From assembly GCA_033980235.1 (NCBI GenBank), contig CM067075.1:21237511-21301510 (forward strand): a stretch of DNA of 64,000 nucleotides, in the 5' to 3' direction. This DNA is from Diadema setosum. Lineage: Eukaryota > Echinodermata > Echinoidea > Diadematoida > Diadematidae. The translations under genes were made by a program, and so were the position numbers. This document shows positions 53,640-64,000 of the stretch, one piece after another; position 1 is the stretch's first letter; each line of letters starts with the position of its first letter. The notes under the pieces are model-generated. The model worked only from the letters and a program-made list of their open reading frames with translations. It did not search any database and was not told the DNA's origin.

Positions 53640-54266
53640 TATACCGGGTGTCCAAAAAAAAAAAAAAAAAACGGAACGGTGAATTTTCAGTACTTTGCGT
53701 TCTAAAAGTGATATATTCTTTGACATCATTAGAAAGAGCATCTTCTGCAGATGACAATGATACCAAAATCATTAAATTTTGTTCAGTACTTTTTATTCTA
53801 CTCCGATTTCTGAAAATGCAGTCATTTTCAAATTTCGCCGGTTTTTTTCGAATTACATGAGATAATAATTTGAGTGCGACACGCGATCCATACGGTGAAT
53901 ATTGTATAAGCTCGGTGATCCATGTCAACAAATGATACAGCTTTCACACTGGGCACGGGCCAGGAAAAAACAGTGTGTGTGTGCGCGCCCAATATGAAAG
54001 CGTTATCTTTTGTTGACATGGATCAACGAGCGTACACAATTAAACCGTATGGAACGCGTGTCGCACCCAAATTATTATCTCATAAGTGGCAAAAAAATTA
54101 AAAATGACTGCATATACAAAAATTGTTACTGCACCAAATTTAATGATTTTGGTATCATGGTCTTCTGCGGAAGATGCTCTTTCTAATGATGTCAAAAATT
54201 ATATCACGTTTAGAACGCAAGGTACTGAAAATCCACCGTTCCGCTTTTTGGGGGACACCCGGTATA
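53640..54266. mobile_element. Foldback element, 0.63 kb, about 300-bp arms
   Basis: Ends TATACCGGGTGTCC and GGACACCCGGTATA are exact inverted complements with TA at the border. Almost the whole element folds back: GACATCATTAGAAAGAGCAT (53732) mirrors ATGCTCTTTCTAATGATGTC (54174), and TTGTTGACATGGATCAACGA (54010) mirrors TCGGTGATCCATGTCAACAA (53913). Centre near 53955. Non-coding. Confidence 0.85.
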
Positions 54267-54269
54267 CCA

Positions 54270-55570
54270 ACATGTTTGCAATAAAATTTTAGGAAAAGTC
54301 ACCAAATTTTGTTAAGATTGGGGGTAGGAATGGCAAATGAAAATACGTCCCCTTCCCCCCCCCCTCCCCCTTTGGGCTTTATAGGGTTAAAGGGACAAGT
54401 TCACGTTGTGCATAATTAATACGAATGCATGTTATTGTTTCCAGCGTTCGTGTGTTCTTCATCGACTCAGGTTTCCGTCGTTGCAGGCAAAAGTGTCGGG
54501 TGTTCCTTAGAATACAAACATTTACGTCTTTCATGAGAGAATTGTTTAAAAGCATCTTAAAACTGTCTACATTTTGCATGCATAAGCATTAATTCTTTTG
54601 TCTTGGAGGAAGAGGTGTTTGATCCACAATTTTTGTTCTTTTTATATTTTCATATGATGTTTGATAATTCTAGTAGTTTTATAATCATGTGCTTTTTTTT
54701 TCTGACAATCACCTTGAAGGTATGGTATCGTGTTAACTATGTTAGAGGCGTCTACTGCAAAGTTAAAAGCGTCTAAAAGATATACACATAGTTGAATGTG
54801 GCGAGACTAGTCACGTATTATAGTGTGGAGCTTAGTTTCTCCTTTGACGCGTTCAAGTGTTTTTCCTCTTTCCTTGCGTTTGCATAGTTTTGGCGTTTCG
54901 ATGTTTTGACAAGTAAATGCAGTAAATATTTTGTTTGGCTATATTATAGAGCATTCAATTCACATTAACCATGCAGATTCTTAGATTAGCTGCGAAAGAT
55001 GTGCATGCCCTTCCCATGAACCTTCCCGTTACCACGTGTCAATTTGAACTACCAATTGCCTTAGCTGTTCTCAGCGTTTGTTTTGCGTTTTTTTTTTTCC
55101 CAGGCATTTCCAAGCTAGTATAAATACACTATTACCTTTTAAGAACAATAATATTATTTTCTAACAATTTGAATATCTACCCAGGTGTTTACATCGACCA
55201 TAAAGCAGATAAACAAGCTTCGTAAACGTCTTACTGTTATACCCTTTGAACTGAACGAAGGACTGCGTGATAGGGACTGTACTAAATACATCCATTCCAT
55301 TGCGTGCATGGATCAAGTACAGAGAACATATTCTTGCCAATATCATATCCATTTACTGTGGGGTTTTTACTTCGTTGCTATTCAGTGTTTGCCTATATTT
55401 CGCCAAGTTTTCTTTTACATAACTTCTGTTATCAGTATACATGTATTATCACCTACTGGATTACGTCTATAGTTAACATCATTGACGAGCATTGATGTAA
55501 AACAGTCCCCATATCCATGGGATATAATTATGTTTGAATGCATACAGAATAAAAATTAGTACTACAACTT
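54270..55570. other. Intergenic, no gene seen
   Basis: C-tract near 54354-54370. Otherwise unremarkable AT-rich sequence. Confidence 0.4.
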
Positions 55571-55574
55571 CTTC

Positions 55575-55860
55575 CGGGTGCACGTCACGAGACCGACACC
55601 CACGAGTCATACAGCCCAAGAGTCATACAGCCCATGAGTTCGACACTAAGCAAAAAAGACCCACGAGACCGACACATTAAACCCCATGTTGTATCTGTCG
55701 AACTCGTGGGCTGTTTTTACGTAGTGTCGAACTCATGGGCTTTATTTGCCTAGTATCAAACTCATGGGCTGTACGACTCGTGAGCTGTACGACCCATGGA
55801 CCTGTTTTCATCGTCGAACTCGTGGGCTGTTTGACTCGTGGGTGTCGGTCTCGTGGTGAC
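55575..55860. repeat. Inverted repeat of GTCGAACTCGTGGGCTGT-like words
   Basis: CACGAGACCGACACCCACGA (55587) mirrors TCGTGGGTGTCGGTCTCGTG (55836). Between them about eight variants of (C/G)AACTC(G/A)TGGGCTGT occur, in one orientation left of about 55690 and in the other to the right. A short-word foldback satellite. Confidence 0.8.
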
Positions 55861-55869
55861 CCCTACCTT

Positions 55870-57146
55870 CCAAGGCTGAAAGGGTTTGATTATGTGATTA
55901 GGCACCGACACGGAGTAGTTACTATAACACAAATACATGCGTGAGTAATATGAAATCCTTAATCGGAGTTTAAACTGAAATTTGAATGAAACAGACAAAA
56001 CGACAGTAGTTTTATCAAAAAAAAAATACACATTCTATTGTCATATAGCATCATAGTTTCATATCATGCACTATTTCGACGATTTCGTTGAAAAAAAAAA
56101 GACATTTGTCAACATCACATAGTCCTACTAAAGGGAATGGTGCTATCATGCCACGGGTCTTTCTTCGACGTGTTAAAATACACCTTTTGGTTATTTTTTT
56201 TTTCTGTTTCAAACAAAAAAGACCTGTAAAATACACTTTCCGATATGTTTTCTGTGTAGAACAAAAAAAAAAAAAAAAAAACGCACTACATCTCTTGCGT
56301 ATTGAAGTGGGGATTCAGCTTTTATTTTTTTTTTGTGTGTGTGTGAAATTTTTAGAAACCGCTCTATAAAATGTTAAAGCGCAGATGATTATAAGACCAG
56401 TTAAAAGTTCATCTGCTGACAATTGGTTTTGAAATGACTGAGATATCCAAAAGCAAAGTAAAACAAAGCCATCCTAATCAAAGGCGGGTCTCACCTTTCT
56501 TTGGTAGAGTTAATCAGAGAATAGATTCAGGCCAATAGACTCTTCGTATAAACATTTGAAATCAGCAAACAACATCCAAATTCGTACCTGGTTCCTTTAT
56601 CTATCGCTATCACACAACACACGTAGACAAGAACTAAGATATATCATAATCTCGTCCCGCAATTTAGAATTTTTGAAAGTGTAATATTTTCAAACACTTT
56701 CTTAGGATCAATGGAAAGGGAAGAATAGTCACAGTAGCATATAAGTGTCACTGTAGTAGCAAAATGCTGCTCTGCTCTTCTCTTTTTTCTGACGACGCAG
56801 TTTTGACTTGCAGAAATTAGTGTGCTTACATGATATTCGAGACGATTATGTTTTTATCGCTAGTTTGGAAAATAACGGAATTAATTAAACTTTATAAAAA
56901 AAAAAAATCAGTAGCCAAGTATGCAACATGGAGCCAAGTTCAGTTTTGTTTCTTTTTGTCTTCTGTTTTCATGAGGTTAAAAGAAAATAGTTTCCAGGCT
57001 GACAACCTATGTAAAACCATAGTTATGAACATTAATTTATCGGTACTAAGACTTCAATAAGACAAAGATTGACTTGATGTAATACTAAGTGGATCAAGAT
57101 GCAGGCTCCTGACGGGAAAAAAAAAACCAGGTCCAGTAGAGGGCTC
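55870..57146. other. Intergenic; repeat fragment at about 56425-56500
   Basis: The fragment contains TTGGTTTTGAAATGACTGAG and ATATCCAAAAGCAAAGTA, matching the 50.1/51.3-kb MITE family. No gene seen. Confidence 0.45.
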
Positions 57147-57152
57147 TTTATT
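57147..57152 (-). terminator. Poly(A) signal AATAAA of the receptor gene
   Basis: AATAAA on the minus strand, 83 nt downstream of the receptor stop codon (57235-57237). Confidence 0.55.
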
Positions 57153-57234
57153 TTTGACATGGAAAACGTATAAAAAAAAAAAAAAACAGAGATAGCAGAT
57201 AAATAGATGAGTAGGAATGCACTGTTTCACATTT

Positions 57235-57845
57235 CTATGCGCAATCCTCATTATTTGGTCTCTCTGATGTCCGTACTCGCTGCTGCGCAGTTGGCGGCGC
57301 CGGTTCCGCTCTTGTTGATACTCCATCTCGAGACTGCGGGCCGAAAAACAGTGGGAAGGCTTTTTTGAAATAGCGCCTAAAATTCTCTCCCATGAACGCG
57401 TAAACGAATGGATTAACGCACGAGTTTGCGTAGGAAAGTATGTGAGCAAACACTTTGAAGCCATACGTCGTGTTGTTCCTGGGAAAGTTTCGATCGAGGC
57501 GAAACCACACGGTGAAGACGTATAGAGGCAGCCAGCAAAGCGCGAAAAGGAGCACCACAACCATGATCATTCTTGTGATTTTTCGCTTCTGTTGCAGCGC
57601 CATCAACGTCTGCGCATTGTTTGTCTGATCGCCGGGGGCTACCCGTTGCCAGAGTTTCCTCAGCATAATACTGTAACACACGCACGTGATGGTGAGAGGC
57701 ACAAGGTAGAGAACCACCATGCCGTAGATAGCATAGCCGGGGTACATTATTTCACGATGTGGCCACATCTCGATGCACATCCAAGCGTTCCCCATTTTCG
57801 TGACGTCATAGTAGATTGCAACTGGAATCGCAGTACATGCAGAAC
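57235..57845 (-). CDS. Kisspeptin (GPR54)-like receptor, last exon (ECL2 to C-terminus)
   Basis: Acceptor ctcctacag at 57846-57848. The exon completes a Gly codon with GT and encodes 202 further residues to TAG. Order: end of TM4 (SACTAIPVAIYYDV), second extracellular loop with the conserved disulfide Cys (WMCIEMWP), TM5 (YAIYGMVVLYLVPLTITC), third loop (about 30 aa, basic end QQKRKITR), TM6 with CWLP (VVVLLFALCWLPLYVF), TM7 with NPFVY (FAHILSYANSCVNPFVYAFM), helix 8 (GENFRRYFKKAF) and a 40-aa tail. ALYNLLALYLLP-like TM5 and FAHxLSYxNSxxNP-like TM7 are closest, from memory, to vertebrate kisspeptin receptors, with galanin and allatostatin-A receptors next. These are Gq-coupled neuropeptide receptors of the plasma membrane. 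Paralogy within an expanded echinoderm family is possible. Confidence 0.75.
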
Positions 57846-58454
57846 CTGTAGGAGCGTGAAAAGGTTGGACAAAATAATTATGAACGCAGTTATCGTAATT
57901 ATCAATCTGTGCCTGCAGACAATATGAATCTACCGTATAACAATTCAGTGGGTTTTTTTTTTTTTTTGTTCTTTAGCTTTATGACTTCATGCATTGTGAT
58001 TTGTCAAAACGCATCACATGACATGCAACGTTTACGCAGTGTGCTCTCGAGCTCAAAAGGTGTGCAACGCGATAAATGATAATGCAACAAAGATTTAAAG
58101 CCTTGCATCAATGGAAATGGAAACAGCAAAGATCGTTTTTTACTTTATGTCACTACTGTTATTATTATACAACAAATAACGCTATTGGCCCTACCGTGCG
58201 TAATGTATCTGCATATGTGTCATTTGTGCTATAATATCCTATTCCCGTGTTCAAGATTACTTTTTTTCAATAATAATTAGCTCAAGAATGAATCATAATT
58301 GCAATTTGATTTAGATATGAAAAAAGGGCAATATACCATTAGTGACAAACTATTTTACAGTAATATTGTTATAGCAGCACATCGACCATTCCCTACCTTT
58401 CCGCTTTCACATAAAATTAACCCGTCTTTATGGAGAGAGATCGAGATCGAGATC

Positions 58455-58488
<34 letters not shown>

Positions 58489-58686
58489 GACAGATGATAC
58501 GTAACCCAAGGCATTATATTGTTAGAGAATAGTTTGCATATTATGTTTTGGTGACTAATTAAGAGGTTTTTTATGCCTTTAAGCAATACAGGCAAATAAA
58601 TTTGAAACACACTCATATATTTTTTGTTTAAAAAGGCTTTCCAATCTACTAGTACATACCGCCAACAAGTGCTCGCAACCGGGGAT

Positions 58687-58717
<31 letters not shown>

Positions 58718-59114
58718 ACAAAGAGGAAAAGATCCCATTAAAAATATGGGATGGATTTTTTTTTCTTTTTTTTTTTTGGAAGAGTTCCCTGTCAGCTATG
58801 GTATTTGGAAAAGGGGAAGACACACTACCCATAAATCACACAAAAGATTTTATGTTGAAGCTTAAATTTACGATGTAATATTTACTTTTTGAATTGTAAG
58901 CACAGTATATCACGTCAGTGCTGCTGTTTGGGTTATTTTCTCCTGTTTTACTTTTCAACTTTTCATACGTATTTGAAGAAAAGCTAGCACGAAGGTTTGC
59001 GCAATCTGCGTCTGTGCATCGTCGGAGGCAAACTGTAATCATCTCTAAATTACACGGACGCTGGTACGGATCATGATGAATGTCTCGTGATGCGCTGGAA
59101 GACGTCAACTTTAT

Positions 59115-59147
<33 letters not shown>

Positions 59148-62100
59148 TTTTTCTTCTTCTTCTTCTTCTTTTCCTTCTTTTCCTTCGAGCTCAACCTGTT
59201 ACTACGCACAAGTTCCTTTGTTGTTGTTGTTTTTTCGGTTAATATCGATGGCATGTCTTCTAAGCTCACGACAAGCTCTCGTCACCTTAGCAATCTGTCA
59301 AAGTATACGAATTGTCGTGTCGTAATTCATCGTTTGACTTATCCTTCTCAGAACGAGAATGTCAAAAACAACAACAACACCAAAAATACGGTGAAAAAGG
59401 TTTTGTAAGGTCTTATAATAAGGCCATCTAAACGATCAGTTGATTTTTTTTTTTAATAGTTTAGTAGCCTGATATTTACTTTCCGTCACGTAATTCTCTC
59501 TTTCACATTATAAGTGGTTGGCCTGTGGAAGAACACCCGATTTTTATCATTTTTTTTTTTTTTTTTTTGGCCAGGGATAGATAGGATAATAATACACAAC
59601 TCAAAGATGAATTCATCAAATCAATTTAAGGCTTCTAAAACCAATCATAATGTTCCGTTAAATTACTTTACTCGGTGTCTTGTGCAACATAGAAATATAC
59701 AGTGGCGGCGTCAATGATACAGAAAGAAACTGTTCAGCGCGATACTTTTTTTTTTTTTTTTTTTACGAAACAAAGAGTAGTCCGCAGCGCTGTAACATTT
59801 GTTCAAAAGTGCGGCTGTCTCATTTTTAACTTGAAAGTCTCTCGGCCTTTCTTTGTTTTCTCAGTCTTTCTTTATCTAGCATATGATAATTGCAGCCTTC
59901 GAAATCTGGGAAATGAGCGGAGGGCAATAATATACAGTGGGCCTGTTTTGATCTTCTCCTTCAAAGAACAGATATTAAAGTACACCTGTTAAAACGACCA
60001 GAATTCTTTCACGTTTACCCCTTTATTCACGTTTAACCTCCGCCCAGAAATTATTGCTATCTTACTTTCAGCGGCCCCGTGTAAAGTCGCCTAATTTGCC
60101 CTTTGAGCAATGTGGATACTTGATGGTAGTTCGGCACTGTATTTTCAGTGTGTATCTAGCCGAATTGGTTCACCATTAGACTGTTAAAGTAGAAATATAA
60201 CTGGTGACGAACCAGCGTCTTATATTATACTCACATAATTTTGGGATAACAGAGTAAGGTGTTTATGACTGGTAACGTTTGTGTGTAGAAAAGGCATAAG
60301 CGTGACATGAATAAGTATGAATATTTAAGAACTGCATGTCCGTTATACGCATGTTTGATTGTTCCTAGTTATCACTGACGGCAGCTTAATTGGACGAGGT
60401 TGCATTGTCATTTGCTGTAGCCGTCTTGTTGTGTTGCGTTCTCGCTTTATAATGATGATGGAAATCCCTTGGTGCAGTTACGCTGTTACAATGAATTCAT
60501 TACAAAGATATTTCTGTGGAGACCAAAAAATAAATGTGGATTATAGATAATGCGACTTTAAGTGGGCTGTCATCTCAACTCCTGGAGACAATGTTGTCAA
60601 GAATTCGACTATCACTGCAGCGATCCATTTACGGGTAATGTTTCGTGAATAGTAGGATGGCGTGAAACATAGCACGACCATTTTATGCCTGCCAGTATCT
60701 AGTAAACAAAGTATGAGACCAAAGATCTGGAGAGGGATTTTTCACATTATTCGATGATCAATTCGTTCGCGGGATACAATATTCAGATTTCTTTTATTGC
60801 TTCGGTAATTCTAAACTTTCGTTTCAGACTGAACGAGCTGTGCCCGAATTCCAATATTTATGACATTCGCATCTTTTCTGTCTTCCTTTTTTCGATCACC
60901 TGTCTCTACTAGATGCACGGGGAAATAGTATCAAATTAACGGGAGCTAGTGAAGAGTACGGGTATGACCTCATTGATAAACTTCGTTTCCCATGTCTTGC
61001 TTGTACTGAGTACGAAGAAACATAGCTTTCAGTCATTGCTGCTTCATATTATTTCGCGTTAAAGAAAAAATAGATGGAGATCAAACTCTGCTGACTTTTA
61101 TATACACGCAGCTTAGCCATTTCGAAGTTATCTTGACGAGAGCAGGGATATTATAATATTGTATGAAGTGCAATTTATATTTTTAAGTAGTAGTTTAGTT
61201 TTGGTGATGATTTGCTTTACCTATTTTTGGCTCTGTTTTGAAATGTCGTAGTTGACCCATTTCACGTATGCAATGATCTGATCGAGAATAGTGTGAATTC
61301 GTAATGCCACCGTTGAAAGGTGCCATCAATGACGATAAATCGAAAGAAACGTTTGGGAAAATTCAATTGCAAAAAATCACGAAGATTATTCAAATCGCGC
61401 TGCAAATGGTCCGGCATGATTTCAGTTCATTTTCCTCTTGTGATCTTAATGACACTATAAACGTTTATCTGCGAGGAAGGATAGAATAAAGGGTAATGTA
61501 AGACTGAGGCGTCGCGTGCCCTAAAGCAATCTGCCAGCTTGCTTACGCATTATCATTGCATTGGAATCCGAGCAGAGCAAGGCATTTCCTCCGAAAGGAT
61601 TATATCAATTAATTCGAAGTGAGAATTTGCATTCGACTGCCTCGGGTATAAGCTCATTTCTTTTCTTTCTTTTTTTCTAAATCAAGATCACGTAAAAGTG
61701 TGGCCAGTTTTCTGTGGAGCTTAATTAAGCAAACAAATCAAGTCCGTCTTAAATATCATGAAATGATAACCGCGCCTCCAGATTTGATATAATAAGTTAT
61801 TGGATATTATAGGACTTTCATTAGAAGTATTGTAATCAAGCTGCTTCTGGAGTTTCTCTATTACCTTGCAGTGAAGCTTGCAATGAACAAAAAGTTTCTT
61901 CCTACATTTAATACTTTTGCAGAATCGATTTCTAATATCGTTCGTAATTTATAGGGAAATTTGCCTATCTCCGTCATATAAGCCTTTAGGGAAGGTGGTA
62001 TGAATATGTCAGGCATGCTAGGAAAATGAGAAAAATTCTGAGAAGTTTTCCGTTTCTGTTTCAATAGATCATTACATCACGAGAAAAAAACCCTTCTGAT

Positions 62101-63885
62101 ATCTTGATTTAAAAAAATAATTTATGGCTTACTTTACGTCTATGTACTTTTCTCTTTGTTGTTTTGTTATGATCATGGAGAGCAAAATATGGAATGCCAG
62201 ATTACCCGAGTTTTATAAGAAACCACTTCCTCCTAAACCTAGGTTCACATATCATTGTTGCAGTGTTCTTGACACCTTTTGAGACCATGTTTTGCTTTCC
62301 TTGTCCAAGTTACTTTCTTTCATTGAATTTATTACGTACTTTTTTATTCATTCATTTATTTATTTTTCATTTCCAACAGAAACATATATACTACAGAAAT
62401 TGAATACATAGATTTCATCATAATACAAAATAAGGGATAAGTTTACAGAAAAATGGTAAATATACGAAAGTGTTGGAAATGGGGAGGAATGCTGAAAAGC
62501 TGGGCTTGTAGGATGCATTCCCCCCACATGTAATACAAGAAATTATATGATCGATTGACTGATATACATTAAAATGGATGAAACAAAGACAAAAAGACCT
62601 ATAACTAACCTATCCAATCCGAAACAAAGACCCTGAACAAATCCCTTCACTAAGTCGCTGTCATGCCGGAAGAGAGAGGAAAGAAAGAGAGAGAGAGAGA
62701 GAAAGAAAGAGAGAGAGAGAGAGAGAGTATGTGTGTGTGTGTGTGTGTGTTTGTGTGTGAGATGGAGAGAGAGAGAGAAACTTATTACGTGGAGTGAAGA
62801 TAAAAGACAAAAAAAATAGAAGACTTGCATTTACTCTGCTTTGAAGTCAAAACAAAATACAATTGAATTGTTGCAGAGAATTAAACACAATATAACTAAA
62901 TTACAAAGGACTAAGGAGCAAAACAATCAGTTTTAATCAATCTTAACAATCATAAAATCAATTTCATGTAATTCTACAGCATGATCATTACAAAATACTT
63001 ATCGTTGTATAAATCATTAAAGGCAGTCACACATTTGATTCAACAATGATGCAGGAGACAGTCAGCATTATAAAGCATGGCTTGACAGGACTGACAGCCT
63101 CATGGGGAATAGGTTTCCCTGTCCAAAAAAAGGTAAATTTTATGTGACATTCTAAATGTTCTGAACTGTCAAATATTAATTATGAGATGAGATTTATTTA
63201 CCATTATTTACCAAACAAACAAACAAACAAACATCGTCAACAAAGTCACAACAATTAATAGTTATAGTTTGGCAAAAAAGAACTGGCAATAGCGTGCAGG
63301 CTAGTTGGGGCCAGTCCTTTCAATGATATAGATTATAATATAACGTATTGATAATGATAATATTGGGTATTGGTAGGAGGAACTATCAAAAGTGATATTG
63401 CAAGTTCCGGGAAGGTGAGTATTCAGTTATTAGTAGCTGTAGGTAGACCTGTGCAATGTTTCACAAACATTTCAAAGTTAACGAAAGAAACTGAAAGTGT
63501 TTAGGTGGTCAAATAATATATTGAGGTGGCGTTTTCATTATTTTTTTTTTTTTGGGGGGGTGGGGGGTGAGTAATTAAATGTTATCGTCAAGACTTTAGG
63601 CGTAACGCACATTCATACTATGAAGGGACGAACAACGGGGGGGGGGGAGGGTCCAGGAATTCAAGGGGAGGGAGAAAAAAAAAAGATTATTACCGCTTCT
63701 GGCGGGGGTCAGTCAGCTGACAAGCAAACAAACTAACAAAAATAAATAAAGCTTTATTTGAAAACAAGGAAACGAAATAAAAGCCCCCCCCCCCCCCCCC
63801 CCCCCCCAACCGACCCTGAACAAAATTGACGTCAGTACCGGAAGATTTTCTAAGGAAAGATGGCGCCAGGACAGTTGTACCTCAC
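57846..63885 (-). other. Intron of the receptor gene, 6.0 kb
   Basis: GT (63884-63885) to AG (57846-57847), phase 1. It holds (GA)n at 58443-58492 and 58687-58714, (TCT)n at about 59113-59175, (GA)n/(GT)n at 62668-62785, T-tracts and a C27 tract at about 63783-63807. No nested gene was recognised. Confidence 0.75.
62668..62785 (+). repeat. (GA)n(GT)n compound microsatellite
   Basis: GA-rich 62668-62726, GT-rich 62727-62758, GA-rich 62759-62778. Confidence 0.9.
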
Positions 63886-64000
63886 CTGCCCAAATGCATA
63901 CATTGATGATGAGAGCAGCTCTTGTTGTTCTCGTCTTGAGTGACTGGAGAGGGCGTACTATCGCTTTGTACCGATCCACACTCATGGCAGTTAATGTAAG
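63886..64000 (-). CDS. Kisspeptin (GPR54)-like receptor, TM3-TM4 exon (partial)
   Basis: Runs past the window edge. Reads LTLTAMSVDRYKAIVRPLQS, then LKTRTTRAALIINVCIWAG, ending TGG GCA G|GTGAGG. It contains the TM3 end with the DRY motif, second intracellular loop and start of TM4. PLQSL(K/R)xRT in the second loop, with WxGS across the splice junction, is the kisspeptin-receptor signature as I remember it. The frame continues perfectly into the 57.2-57.8-kb exon. TM1-TM2 exons lie beyond 64000. Confidence 0.8.

Noticed and set aside
58428..58878. Ser/Leu-rich and Arg/Glu-rich open frames over (GA)n tracts
   Set aside because: Dipeptide microsatellite translations with no splice or start support. 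The same holds for frames at 8508-8867, 20073-20370, 29353-29844, 31213-31549 and 62543-62830.

Overview
The window is low-GC, repeat-rich animal genomic DNA with introns, split genes, LINE fragments, many foldback/MITE elements and long microsatellites. A kisspeptin-receptor-like GPCR, somatomedin-B (SMB) type cysteine modules, sea-urchin-like foldback elements and frequent TACATGTA-type sequence suggest a marine invertebrate deuterostome, most likely an echinoderm. That assignment is inference; nothing here fixes the species.

Layout. 1-21 kb is mostly transposon debris: several palindromic foldback elements (about 2.6-3.0, 3.4-4.0, 5.7-6.1, 8.6-8.8, 16.8-17.85 and 19.4-19.5 kb), a decayed unknown ORF (4.8-5.6 kb), a decayed copy of a multicopy metazoan gene family (6.7-7.5 kb, perhaps to 8.3 kb), a transposase-like gene with two N-terminal frameshifts (10.5-12.5 kb), and tandem duplications at 13.9-15.2 kb.

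21.3-47.96 kb on the minus strand is the most interesting part. It reads as one secreted micro-exon gene of about 26.6 kb. A TATA box at 47954-47961 precedes a signal-peptide exon. About 30 further exons follow, mostly 9-57 nt. Every internal exon that I accept is a multiple of 3, is in phase 1-1, and encodes a short Tyr/Ser/Pro/Trp/Asp-rich peptide (for example GPTTIPPWYYSG, DYPYPPSSG, DWYPWPSG). Two larger exons carry SMB-like cysteine modules (37.3 and 22.8 kb). A linker exon (22.5 kb) switches the phase to 0, and the last exon (21.3-21.6 kb) encodes an Arg-rich tail ending in a stop. Joining the intact exons gives 1419 nt, an exact multiple of 3 (472 aa). The gene has grown by tandem duplication: a five-copy array of about 1.08 kb at 39.2-43.8 kb and a near-identical pair 3.19 kb apart at 26.9-28.6 and 30.0-31.8 kb. 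Several duplicated exons are visibly dying (lost donor, lost acceptor, 1-nt deletion, internal stop). A 5'-truncated LINE with a perfect 17-bp target-site duplication sits in intron 3.

48-57 kb has no gene that I can support and holds paired MITE families and foldback elements. 57.1-64 kb holds the last two coding exons of a kisspeptin (GPR54)-like receptor on the minus strand, separated by a 6-kb intron. Its N-terminal exons lie beyond base 64000.
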